From NCBI GenBank assembly GCA_004020545.1, contig SAQE01000008.1, positions 62,001 to 126,000 of the forward strand: a stretch of DNA of 64,000 bases. The letters are read 5' to 3'. The notes beneath the pieces were generated by a model. The model ran no database searches, was not told the DNA's origin, and saw nothing but the letters and a program-made list of their open reading frames with translations. Within the stretch, counting starts at the first letter, position 1. Each line of letters opens with the position of its first letter. Below are positions 26,333-35,737 of the stretch, piece after piece. The translations under genes were made by a program, and so were the position numbers. Source of the stretch: Mesorhizobium sp. GTDB taxonomy: Bacteria > Pseudomonadota > Alphaproteobacteria > Rhizobiales > Rhizobiaceae.

Positions 26333-26449
26333 TTACAGCGGCAGTGCCGCAAGCATCAGCCCCACGCCACCGGCGATCAAGATGGCAGCCGCCAATGCTT
26401 TCCGATGGCGCTCGAAAGTCGTCGGGGCCCGATCCCAATTGTAACGCAT
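26333..26449 (-). CDS. Small single-span membrane protein (38 residues)
   Basis: A short ORF encoding MRYNWDRAPTTFERHRKAL then AAAILIAGGVGLMLAALPL. A basic N-terminal half is followed by a clear membrane span of about 19 residues at the C-terminus. GAGGGGTGA stands 8 bases before the ATG, a good ribosome site. It lies upstream of and divergent from the second RiPP precursor. No family is recognised; it may be a small stress or anchor peptide. Confidence 0.5.
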   Translation of the reverse strand: MRYNWDRAPTTFERHRKALAAAILIAGGVGLMLAALPL

Positions 26450-26529
26450 ACTGTTCACCCCTCAAAAAACCCGGCCGGTTTCTAGCTTACCTAGGGGCAG
26501 TAAGGCAACACCGGACCTATTCGCCTCGC

Positions 26530-26558
26530 TTGACAGTGGGCGCGGCCACCCGTCATTT
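26530..26558 (+). promoter_or_regulatory. Possible promoter of the second RiPP locus
   Basis: CTTGACA at 26529-26535 is an excellent rhizobial -35 box. The matching position 17 bases on reads TCATTT, a weak -10. It lies 35 bases before the precursor ATG. Confidence 0.4.
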
Positions 26559-26592
26559 TTGGCGCCGTGGACTGTTCTCGGGGGATTTTCCA

Positions 26593-26691
26593 ATGAAGAG
26601 AACTTACGAAAAGCCGGTTCTGGTCAAGCGCGAAAAGCTATCGAGCGTCGTGGCGGACCTCGTAAGCGGTCCGATAGGTGTGACAGACTAG
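26593..26691 (+). CDS. RiPP precursor with lasso-type leader, atypical core
   Basis: A 32-residue peptide, MKRTYEKPVLVKREKLSSVV then ADLVSGPIGVTD. The leader has Tyr5, Pro8 and Leu10 of the lasso leader rule YxxPxL, the part bound by the RRE. The later Gly and penultimate Thr are replaced (Glu14, Val20). Counting as in true lasso leaders puts the cut before Asp22 and leaves an 11-residue core, DLVSGPIGVTD. This starts with Asp and has no acidic residue at 7-9, so a normal lasso ring is not possible. GGGGGA precedes the ATG. RRE, B2 peptidase and kinase genes follow. It resembles peptides I remember annotated as putative RiPP precursors in rhizobia. Confidence 0.82.
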   Translation: MKRTYEKPVLVKREKLSSVVADLVSGPIGVTD

Positions 26692-26773
26692 TCCCCTGAC
26701 TGCCCGATATCAGGCAATGGACAGCGCCACGGCGCCGCGCTAATTCCTCTCTCGGGCAAAAGGGAGCGGGCGC

Positions 26774-27061
26774 ATGGTTGAAATCGCCTCTGAAACGGTT
26801 CTGCGGATGGCGGACGACGCCTCCGTCCAGCATGTCGGCGACGGTGCCGTCGTGCTTCTGGCGCGCAGCGGCCAGCTCTATACCTGCAACGGCACGACCG
26901 AAGCGTTCCTCGACAAGGTCGACGGCGCCCGCAACCTCGATCAGATCGTCGACCTCTTGTCGGACGAATTCGAGATCGACAAGGCGACGCTCGACGAGGA
27001 CATGGCGGCGCTCGCCGCCGAACTGGTGGCGGAAGGCATCCTCGCCGACCCGGGCGCGTGA
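26774..27061 (+). CDS. PqqD-like RRE protein
   Basis: A 95-residue PqqD-fold protein. The hydrophobic strand region (VVLLARSGQLYTCNGTTEAF) and acidic helical second half (DLLSDEFEIDKATLDEDM) fit a stand-alone RRE. It should bind the YEKPVL part of the precursor 82 bases upstream and hand it to the B2 peptidase. Its TGA overlaps the B2 ATG by one base (TGATG), implying coupling. It is distinct in sequence from the RRE at 47-346. Confidence 0.88.
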   Translation: MVEIASETVLRMADDASVQHVGDGAVVLLARSGQLYTCNGTTEAFLDKVDGARNLDQIVDLLSDEFEIDKATLDEDMAALAAELVAEGILADPGA

Positions 27062-27495
27062 TGGCCGACGGACCGTTCCTGCGCGCGTTGTTCCGCACCC
27101 ATTTGTGGCTTAGCGCCCGGCTGATGCCGGTGCTGATCGGCCAGCGCGACTTCGAGAGCGTGCTGAAATGGGCGCCGCTCGACGCGCCCACGCCTTATCG
27201 GGGCCTGCCTTCGGCCTACATCGTCACCAGCGTCAATCGCACGGTCCGGCATCCCTGGCTGATGCGCGACCGCAGGTGCCTGCGGGAAGGGTTGCTCGGT
27301 TTCCGCTTCCTGCGCATGGCCGGTTTCGATCCCGAGCTGCGCTTCGGCGTCGATTCGAAATCGATGCATGCGCCGCGCCTGTCGGCGCATTGCTGGGTGT
27401 GCCTCGACGGCAAGCCGGTGGTCAGTGACAGCCTGCCCGGCATGGTTGAGATCTATCGCCACCATGCCGACGCTGCCGGGGCGCGCGCTACTTGA
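27061..27495 (+). CDS. Lasso-type B2 leader peptidase
   Basis: A 144-residue transglutaminase-like cysteine peptidase. The catalytic Cys73 is in DRRCLREGLLGFRFLR, His110 in LSAHCWVCLDG, and Asp116 or Asp123 would complete the triad. The length matches stand-alone B2 proteins that work with a separate RRE. It should remove the leader of the precursor at 26593. The ATG at 27061 is preferred, though GTG at 27058 is possible. The stop overlaps the next gene. Confidence 0.88.
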   Translation: MADGPFLRALFRTHLWLSARLMPVLIGQRDFESVLKWAPLDAPTPYRGLPSAYIVTSVNRTVRHPWLMRDRRCLREGLLGFRFLRMAGFDPELRFGVDSKSMHAPRLSAHCWVCLDGKPVVSDSLPGMVEIYRHHADAAGARAT

Positions 27496-28478
27496 GTAGC
27501 ACGGCAACCACCTTCTGCTATGACCTCAACGGCCAGGTCATCAGCATATCCGCGTCGCGCGCCGAGCTCTGGCCAAGCTTCGACCTGATGCTCGGCACCT
27601 TGCGCGTCAGCGACCCCGTCGAACCCGGCTTTCGCATCAATATCGTCGAAACGTCGGCGCTGCCGGAAAGCCCGGAGGGGAAGCTCGCTTTCGACGGCGA
27701 GGTGCCGCTGGACGGCCATTGCCGGCTGATCGACGGTGGCGGCATCGTTCACCTGATCTTCCCTGCTCTTCAGATGGCCTCGGTCCATGCCGGCGAAGGC
27801 TGGGCTGAAATCCGTGTGCATCCCGACAGCAAAGTCAAATGGACATTGCTGATGATGGTGCTGGATGCCGCGCTCGATGCGGGCGGACAGCACATGCTCC
27901 ACACCGCCGGCCTCACTCTGCCGGACCGCGACGGCCTGGTTCTCATCCACGCCCCGAGCGGCACCGGCAAGTCGACGACATCGCTGGCACTGGCATCGCA
28001 AGGCTTCGGCCTTTGCTCGGACGATGTCATGATATTGCGGGCGGCATCGGATGGCATCACGGCCTGGGGCATGCCGCGCAAAGTGAAGGTCCATCGCAAC
28101 ACCGCGGCTATGCTGCCGTTCATTGCTCCCTGTCTCGGCGACAGATGGGACGCCGAAGGCGAGCAGGCCGTCCCGCTGGAGCGTCTTGCCGAAATCATCC
28201 GCATCGAGGACACGATCGCGAGACCGGTTTCGGCGCTCCTTCATCTTGCGCGTTCGGCCAACGCCGAAACCCGGCTGCTGCCCATGGCCAGGACCGATGC
28301 GATGGTGGCTTTGGCCACCGACAATGTCAGGACCGGCATGACCGGTCTCTTGGCGATGCACAAACGGCGCATGGCGATGATCGCGGGACTGGTCAAGGCG
28401 GTCCCGACCTTTACCCTGGAAGTCGGCGGGAACCCGGCGGATGCGGCGGCGCTGATCCGCGCCGCGTTGCCTCTCTAG
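27492..28478 (+). CDS. HprK-like kinase, RiPP tailoring (PadeK-like)
   Basis: A 328-residue kinase related to the C-terminal domain of HPr kinase. The P-loop APSGTGKSTT lies at about residues 154-163, followed by LCSDDVMIL. In paeninodin-type loci such kinases phosphorylate the precursor on its C-terminal Ser. Here the precursor ends in Thr-Asp, so Thr31 or Ser25 would be candidates if the same chemistry applies. The start is TTG, overlapping the B2 stop as TTGA; no other in-frame start is near. The real target may also be the nearby HPr protein or the other lasso peptide. Confidence 0.82.
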   Translation: MSSTATTFCYDLNGQVISISASRAELWPSFDLMLGTLRVSDPVEPGFRINIVETSALPESPEGKLAFDGEVPLDGHCRLIDGGGIVHLIFPALQMASVHAGEGWAEIRVHPDSKVKWTLLMMVLDAALDAGGQHMLHTAGLTLPDRDGLVLIHAPSGTGKSTTSLALASQGFGLCSDDVMILRAASDGITAWGMPRKVKVHRNTAAMLPFIAPCLGDRWDAEGEQAVPLERLAEIIRIEDTIARPVSALLHLARSANAETRLLPMARTDAMVALATDNVRTGMTGLLAMHKRRMAMIAGLVKAVPTFTLEVGGNPADAAALIRAALPL

Positions 28479-28505
28479 ATTGGGCCTTTGTGGTGATCGA
28501 TCTTC

Positions 28506-29531
28506 TCAGGCCGGATAGGGCCTCGGCCGGGCCAACCTTTGGATCCAGCGGAAGGCGTCGCGGCTGAGGCGCGAGCGCATCTTTTCCCGTGAATTAACGC
28601 GAAGCAGCATGTTTCCGGTGATCAGCCATTTGGCGAGCCGTATCGAAAGATCGGGCTTGATGTGATTGGCGAGCTCGATGGCGCGTGGTTCGTCGAACAA
28701 GCGCCCGGTCACGTTGAGCACCGTCGCCAGCTCGAGCTCGATGCCTGTCATGCGCGCGGCCTCGAGCAGCCGCGCCTCCGCCTCCGGCGACCGCAGCGCG
28801 CGCACGCCCTGCAACACATCGACGCAAAGCTGCAGCCGGTGGAATTTGTGGCCGCCGGCCGCGTGAACGATGGCGATGGTGAGCAGCGCCGCCGGCGTGT
28901 CGGCCTCGCCGCCGTCGATCGCCTGCAACTCGCGGAAGCCGAGCGACAGCCGCCTGCGCATGCCGGTGTCGTGCACCAGGTTGCCGTGCAGCTCGATCAG
29001 CAGGCTGGCGTTTTCCTTCTCCAGCCATTTGAACTCCTGCAGCTCATGCGATTGCGCCTCGCCGCTGGCAAGCTCGAAGCCGCATTCGGCGATCGTCGTG
29101 TTGGCCGCGTCGATACCGGCGGGATCGACCAGGATGTCGATGTCGGTGTACGGCCGGTCGGCGGCATGGCGGTAGAGTTTTCGCGCGAAGACCGGTCCCT
29201 TGACGATGCGGGCCGCAACGCCTTTCGCCGCCAGCGCCTTCATGATGCGATCGCCGTGATATTGCAGCAGCATCGACTGTCCGGTCGCGATCGTCGCCTG
29301 GTCGCGCAACTCGGCGAGCTTCTGCTGCAAGGCGGCATCTTGCGGCAGGTCGGCGTCGCCGCGTTCCCTGAGCTTGCGCAGCATGATCGGCAGCACGCCG
29401 TGGAATTCCGCGTTGGCAAGCAACGCCTTCAAGCTGCTCGCCGCAAGATTGCGGCCGCGATCACCCAGCGCTTCGGGATCGGCGAAGTCGAGCAGCAGTT
29501 TTTCTTCGGCAGGCGAGAGCGGAGGCAGCAT
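28506..29531 (-). CDS. Lasso-associated nucleotidyltransferase family protein
   Basis: A 341-residue NTP_transf_5-type protein. RIVKGPVFARKLY and YTDIDILVDPAG carry the core with the Asp pair; LIELHGNLVHD and the VHAAGGHKFHRLQLCVD region follow. It is convergent with the kinase gene (27-base gap) and on the same strand as the dha operon, 67 bases after dhaK. Its homologue sits beside the lasso precursor at 505-657. The ATG at 29531 begins the conserved MLPPLSPAEEKLLL helix. Substrate unknown. Confidence 0.72.
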   Translation of the reverse strand: MLPPLSPAEEKLLLDFADPEALGDRGRNLAASSLKALLANAEFHGVLPIMLRKLRERGDADLPQDAALQQKLAELRDQATIATGQSMLLQYHGDRIMKALAAKGVAARIVKGPVFARKLYRHAADRPYTDIDILVDPAGIDAANTTIAECGFELASGEAQSHELQEFKWLEKENASLLIELHGNLVHDTGMRRRLSLGFRELQAIDGGEADTPAALLTIAIVHAAGGHKFHRLQLCVDVLQGVRALRSPEAEARLLEAARMTGIELELATVLNVTGRLFDEPRAIELANHIKPDLSIRLAKWLITGNMLLRVNSREKMRSRLSRDAFRWIQRLARPRPYPA

Positions 29532-29598
29532 CAACCGGGCAACGTCGCGAATGGCATGCAAATTCGGCGAATATGGTCGCAGAAAAGCCCGCGCGAAG

Positions 29599-30585
29599 CT
29601 ACATCCCCCAGCGCAGCGCCGCCGTATGCACCGGCGCGTCCCACAGCGCCGTTGTCTCGTCGTCGAGCATGGCCAGCGTGATCGAGCAGCCGGCCATGTC
29701 GAGCGACGTGACATAGGAGCCGACCAGCGAGCGGGCCACCGTCACGCCGCTCCTCTCGAAGATTTTGCGGGCGCTGTTGTACATCAGGTAAAGCTCCATC
29801 GACGGCGTGGCGCCGAAGCCGTTGATGAAAAGCAGCGCCGGCCCTTTGGCGCGTTCGCCGAGGTCGCCGGTGATTGCCGTGCAGATCTCCTCGGCGATGG
29901 CGTCGGCGCTCTTCAGCGCATCGCGTCGCCTGCCGGGTTCGCCATGGATGCCGACGCCGAATTCCATCTCGCTGTCGCCGATCTCGAATGTCGGCTTGCC
30001 CGCCGCCGGCACGGTGCAACTGGTCAGCGCCACGCCCATCGAGCGTGTCGCGCCGTTGACGCGATCGCCGAGCGCCTTGAGCTGAGGCAAGGCCATGCCT
30101 TGCTCGGCCGCCGCGCCGAGGATCTTTTCCACCACCAGCGTACCGGCGACGCCGCGCCGCCCGGTCGTATAGGAGGAGTTCTCGACCGCGACGTCGTCAT
30201 TGGTCACCACCTGCAGCACGCCGTCCGACATTTCGGCGGCCATGTCGAAGTTCATCACGTCGCCTTCGTAGTTCTTGACGATGAACAGGCAGCCGGCGCC
30301 GGTGTCGACCGCCTGCACCGCTGCCAGCATCTGGTCCGGCGTCGGCGAGGTGAACACCTGGCCGGGGCAGGCGGCGTCCAGCATGCCGTGGCCGACCAGC
30401 CCGCCATGCAGCGGCTCGTGGCCGGAGCCGCCGCCCGAGATCAGCGCCACCTTGCCCGGCTTGAGTTCCTTACGGCGGACGAATTTGTGTTCGTCGCCGA
30501 GCATGAGGATGTCCGAATGGGCGGCGGCGAAACCGTCGAGGCTTTCGGTGAGGATCGTATCCACCGTGTTGATGAACTTCTTCAT
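29599..30585 (-). CDS. dhaK: Dihydroxyacetone kinase subunit DhaK
   Basis: A 328-residue DhaK. SGGGSGHEPLHGG gives the substrate loop, and VGIHGEPG carries the His that forms the covalent hemiaminal with the ketose. It lacks a DhaL domain, so it needs a separate DhaL (33436-34035) and the PTS partner DhaM. GGGAGGAC is a strong ribosome site. It is the last recognised dha gene of the long minus-strand operon. The substrate may be dihydroxyacetone or a tetrulose. Confidence 0.92.
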   Translation of the reverse strand: MKKFINTVDTILTESLDGFAAAHSDILMLGDEHKFVRRKELKPGKVALISGGGSGHEPLHGGLVGHGMLDAACPGQVFTSPTPDQMLAAVQAVDTGAGCLFIVKNYEGDVMNFDMAAEMSDGVLQVVTNDDVAVENSSYTTGRRGVAGTLVVEKILGAAAEQGMALPQLKALGDRVNGATRSMGVALTSCTVPAAGKPTFEIGDSEMEFGVGIHGEPGRRRDALKSADAIAEEICTAITGDLGERAKGPALLFINGFGATPSMELYLMYNSARKIFERSGVTVARSLVGSYVTSLDMAGCSITLAMLDDETTALWDAPVHTAALRWGM

Positions 30586-30669
30586 GGCCGTCCTCCCGAA
30601 CAGGCTTGGAATTGATATACGCAATTCCGAACGGAAAACCGCTGCATACTTTTCCCGGAATTGCTTCAG

Positions 30670-31101
30670 TCAGCCGCTGCCCTTGCCGGCGATGCTGGTG
30701 ATCTTCTGGATGAATTCGTTGATCGCCCGGTCGAGCGCAGCGTTCTGCCTGTCGTCGCCGAAATCCGGCACGATGAGCGAGACGTGGCGCGTCTTGCGTG
30801 GACCTGAAGTCGCCGACATCTTGCCTGGATGCGCCTGGTGATAGGCGGCCATGAACTGGTCGCGCTCGGCCGGACTGAAATGGCAGACGGAAAAGATAGA
30901 GGGCAGATGCTTTGACGGGATCGGTATCGAATAGGCCGGACTGGAGATCTGCGTGACGAAGCTGCGATGCTTGCCGAGCGCATCGGCAAGGCGTTGGCGC
31001 ATGCCCGATGGCCGCTGGTCGATGACCTGCGACAGGATCGTCTTGTAGGCGCGGATCGCGTCTTCCGAGCCGGCTTCCTGTATCTTGGCTGCCTTGGCCA
31101 T
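30670..31101 (-). CDS. Hypothetical protein in dha operon, HTH-like
   Basis: A 143-residue soluble protein. The first half (AIRAYKTILSQVIDQRPSGM, then RQRLADALGKHRSFVTQISS) reads like a Xre-type helix-turn-helix, and the rest is charged and helical. It starts 7 bases after the enzyme I stop and is followed by dhaK. It may be a local regulator of the operon, which otherwise has no regulator in view. No family name is recognised. Confidence 0.6.
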   Translation of the reverse strand: MAKAAKIQEAGSEDAIRAYKTILSQVIDQRPSGMRQRLADALGKHRSFVTQISSPAYSIPIPSKHLPSIFSVCHFSPAERDQFMAAYHQAHPGKMSATSGPRKTRHVSLIVPDFGDDRQNAALDRAINEFIQKITSIAGKGSG

Positions 31102-31108
31102 GCCGCGC

Positions 31109-32692
<1,584 letters not shown>

Positions 32693-32724
32693 TCCTCGCG
32701 GATGGCGGATATGGTTTGCCCGTC

Positions 32725-33027
32725 TCAAGCCGACCGGGCATGATCCCTGTCCTCGTCGAAATCGCGCCGCACCAGGTCGACCAGCGCGCCGACCGCTTGC
32801 TCAGCGCCGTCGCCTCGCGCCCTTATGTGCAGCATCGTCCCTTTCGGCGCCTTGGCTGCCATCACCTTGACGATGCTTTTGGCGTCAAACCAGGGACCGT
32901 TGGCCGCCACCGCCACCTCCACCTCGGCGGCGAACGACTTGGCGAGCTTGGTGAACTTCACCGAAGGGCGTGCATGCAGGCCCACCTCGTGGGTGATCAG
33001 GACAGTGGCTTCGGCGGATGCTGACAT
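32725..33027 (-). CDS. HPr-family phosphocarrier
   Basis: A 100-residue HPr. EVGLHARPSVKF holds the phosphorylated His. The regulatory Ser region reads FDAKSIVKVMAAKAPKG, with Ser at the usual place. It lies between dhaM and enzyme I, with 19- and 32-base gaps. It should serve the dihydroxyacetone PTS chain. An HprK-like kinase 4 kb away could act on it, although the usual HprK of alphaproteobacteria lies elsewhere. Confidence 0.92.
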   Translation of the reverse strand: MSASAEATVLITHEVGLHARPSVKFTKLAKSFAAEVEVAVAANGPWFDAKSIVKVMAAKAPKGTMLHIRARGDGAEQAVGALVDLVRRDFDEDRDHARSA

Positions 33028-33046
33028 TCAGTCGGTTCCCGTTCGT

Positions 33047-33436
33047 TCACGACGGCGACAATTCATGCGCCGTCGCCACCACTTCCTTGAGCGAGGCGCC
33101 GCCGGAAGATTCCGTCGCCGCCATCACCGCGCCCTCGACGATCGGCGCGTTGCAGACGACGATCTTGTGGGAGCGGGGCTCGCCGATCATCTCGACCGCC
33201 ATCTCGCTGTTGGTCTCGGCGCCGCCGAGATCGACCAGGATCGCGACGCCCGCTTCCGACCAGGCCTTGTCGATCGCGCCCATGATCGCCTCGACGCTCG
33301 TGCCGAGCCCGCCATGGCCGTTTCCGCCGCACCACGCAAGCGGCACTTCGTCGCCCACCATCTGGCGCACCATGTCGGCTGTGCCTTCGGCGACCAGCGG
33401 CGAATGCGATACGATGACGATACCGACATTGCTCAT
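33047..33436 (-). CDS. dhaM: DhaM EIIA-type domain
   Basis: A 129-residue EIIA of the mannose/Dha family. The N-terminus NVGIVIVSHSPLVAEG contains the phosphorylated His, and LVDLGGAETNSEMA is characteristic of DhaM. It passes phosphate from HPr to the ADP held by DhaL. Its ATG overlaps the dhaL stop by one base. Confidence 0.92.
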   Translation of the reverse strand: MSNVGIVIVSHSPLVAEGTADMVRQMVGDEVPLAWCGGNGHGGLGTSVEAIMGAIDKAWSEAGVAILVDLGGAETNSEMAVEMIGEPRSHKIVVCNAPIVEGAVMAATESSGGASLKEVVATAHELSPS

Positions 33437-34035
33437 CAGCGACCCTCGACGGTTTCAGCGACTGCGCGCACCAGAAGCGCGGTCGAGCGCGCCCCGGCGT
33501 CCATATGCCCGATCGAGCGCTCTCCCAGGAAGGAGGCCCGCCCGCGCAGGGCCTTCATCGGCACGGTGGCGTCCGCCGCCTTGTCGGCGACATCGGCGAT
33601 CTCGCTACCCGTCTTGCCTTGCGCCAGCGCCTCATACACCGGTTGCAGCACGTCGAGCATGGTTTTTTGTCCGGGTTGCGATTTGCCGCGCGCGGCGACC
33701 GCTTCGACCGCCTTGCCGAATGCCGCCGTCAGCGCGGCACGGTCGGGTGCTGCGGGCAGTTCCTTGCCGAGCGCCATGAACAGCGTGCCGAACAACGGAC
33801 CCGAAGCGCCGCCGACCGTCATCACCAGCTTGGTGCCGACTGCCTTCAGCGCGTCCGGCAGCGGCTTCGCGGCGATTGCCTCCGCCTCGGCGCGCACGGC
33901 CTCGAAGCCGCGCCTCATATTGAGCCCATGGTCACCGTCGCCGATAGCCTGATCGAGCGCGGTCAGCTCGTCGGCATGCGCCGCGACCGTATCCGTCGCC
34001 GCCGCGATCAGTCTGGAGAAATCGGAAGCGGCCAT
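33436..34035 (-). CDS. dhaL: Dihydroxyacetone kinase subunit DhaL
   Basis: A 199-residue nucleotide-binding subunit. ALDQAIGDGDHGLNM supplies the Asp ligands for the Mg-ADP site, and VGGASGPLFGTLFMA follows. In PTS-type enzymes the bound ADP is re-phosphorylated by DhaM and used on the ketose in DhaK. It begins 10 bases after the stop of the fused kinase gene. Confidence 0.92.
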   Translation of the reverse strand: MAASDFSRLIAAATDTVAAHADELTALDQAIGDGDHGLNMRRGFEAVRAEAEAIAAKPLPDALKAVGTKLVMTVGGASGPLFGTLFMALGKELPAAPDRAALTAAFGKAVEAVAARGKSQPGQKTMLDVLQPVYEALAQGKTGSEIADVADKAADATVPMKALRGRASFLGERSIGHMDAGARSTALLVRAVAETVEGR

Positions 34036-34045
34036 TCTCGGTCCT

Positions 34046-35686
34046 TCACGCCGGGGCGAACATGGCCGCCACGGCCGAGAACACCTCGGCGACCGCAAAG
34101 GCGCCCGGGTCCGCTATGTCAAGCTGCCGGCCGATATAGGCGGAACGGCCGGCCTTCGCCTTCCGCATCGCGGCGGTCGCTTCCGCGCCGCGCCGCGCGG
34201 CCGCCGCGGCCGCTTCCAGCCCGCTTGCGTCGAACGCTTTCAGCGCCGGCTCCAAGGCGTCGACCATGGTGCGGTCGCCAACCTTCGCGCCGCCGTAGAA
34301 AGTCATCCGGTCGAGGCCTGCGAGCAACGCCATGCCGAGCGGCGCACCGCCCTTGAGTGACTGCGCCGCCGCAGTGAAGAAGATCGACAACAAAACGCCA
34401 CTCGAACCACCCATCGAGGTGCCCAATATATCGCCGATTGTGGCGAGAGTCGCGCCCCGGTCGGCGAGCGGAAGCGTGTCGGCGCGGTCGAGCACGCTGC
34501 GCGCGCCGGTTGCTACTGTCGACCCTGTGTCGCCGTCGCCCGCCTTGGCGTCGAGGCTGTTCAGGGGTTCTTCGAGCGAGATCAGCTTCTCGCAGATCGC
34601 GGTGATCAGCCGCTCGACGCCGGCATCGCGGCTGGTCGTCTTGGCGGCGTCGCGGCTGGCAGGCTTGGCGACCGCCACGACGACCGGTTGGCGAACCGGC
34701 TTCGCCGGTAGCCATGCATGCGGGCCGACCGGCGCCGAGAGCGCCGCCTCGCGGTCCGCGTTCAGCCTGATCAGCGACAGCGAAAAGCCGTTCATGTTGA
34801 GCGCGGTCATCAGGTGCCCAGGCCCGATCGTCAGCGCCACCGCTCTTGCCAGCGACGAAGACAGCACGGCATTCGCGATCAGCGACATTTCGAGCGGCGG
34901 CACCGATCCGAGATTGTTGATCAGCAGGGCGTAACGGCTGTGCGGATCGAGCCGCGCCGCGAAGCGTTCCGCCATGATGGCGACCAGCTTGCTGGCGGCC
35001 TCCAGGGCGATGCGCTCGACGCCCGGCTCGCCATGGATGCCGAGGCCGAGTTCGCCATCGTCGGCGCCGAAGCGATCCTCATGCGCCTGTCCGGGGATCG
35101 AGCAGGAGGAGAGCGAGATGCCCAGCGAAACGATATCCTTAGCCGCCGCGCGGGCCGCCGCGGCAACCGATGCCAGGTCATGCCCGGATTCCGACAGATG
35201 CCCGGCGATCTTGTGCACGAACAGCGTGCCGGCGACGCCGCGCGGCTGCGCGATGTCGGGAAGGGCGATGTCGTCGGCGACGATCACCATCTCGACCGCA
35301 AAACCTTCGGCGCGCGCCTTTTCGGCGGCGAGGCCGAAATTGAGGCGATCGCCGGTGTAGTTCTTGACGATCAAAAGGCAGCCGGCCGGCCCGGTCGTCG
35401 CGCGGATCGCCGCCAGCACCGCCTCGACGCTGGGCGAAGCGAAGATCTCGCCCGACACGGCGGCGGTCAGCATTCCGGCGCCGACGAACCCGGCATGCGA
35501 AGGCTCGTGCCCGGCGCCGCCGCCGGAAACGATGCTGACCTTCGTCTTGTCCCAGTCGGCGCGCAGCACAACCTTGATCTCCGGGTAGCCGTCGAGGCGC
35601 GCCAGCGTGCCGGAACCGGCGGTGGCGAGAAAGCCGTCCAGCGCTTCGGTGACGATCGAGTCCTTGCGGTTGAAAAAGTGCTTCAT
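34046..35686 (-). CDS. Fused DhaK-DhaL (ATP-type) ketose kinase
   Basis: A 546-residue fusion. Residues 1-330 are DhaK-like with SGGGAGHEPSHAGF and GLGIHGEPG; from about 360 a DhaL domain has DAKAGDGDTGST and LGTSMGGSSGVLLS. Such fusions use ATP directly, so this operon holds both an ATP-dependent and a PEP-dependent kinase. The substrate may differ from dihydroxyacetone; erythrulose-type ketoses are possible. The start MKHFFNRKDS at 35686 matches the family start. Confidence 0.9.
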   Translation of the reverse strand: MKHFFNRKDSIVTEALDGFLATAGSGTLARLDGYPEIKVVLRADWDKTKVSIVSGGGAGHEPSHAGFVGAGMLTAAVSGEIFASPSVEAVLAAIRATTGPAGCLLIVKNYTGDRLNFGLAAEKARAEGFAVEMVIVADDIALPDIAQPRGVAGTLFVHKIAGHLSESGHDLASVAAAARAAAKDIVSLGISLSSCSIPGQAHEDRFGADDGELGLGIHGEPGVERIALEAASKLVAIMAERFAARLDPHSRYALLINNLGSVPPLEMSLIANAVLSSSLARAVALTIGPGHLMTALNMNGFSLSLIRLNADREAALSAPVGPHAWLPAKPVRQPVVVAVAKPASRDAAKTTSRDAGVERLITAICEKLISLEEPLNSLDAKAGDGDTGSTVATGARSVLDRADTLPLADRGATLATIGDILGTSMGGSSGVLLSIFFTAAAQSLKGGAPLGMALLAGLDRMTFYGGAKVGDRTMVDALEPALKAFDASGLEAAAAAARRGAEATAAMRKAKAGRSAYIGRQLDIADPGAFAVAEVFSAVAAMFAPA

Positions 35687-35737
35687 GGATTTCGTCCAGT
35701 CCGTATCTGCTGTCGTCAAAAGATGTGCGTGAGCCGG

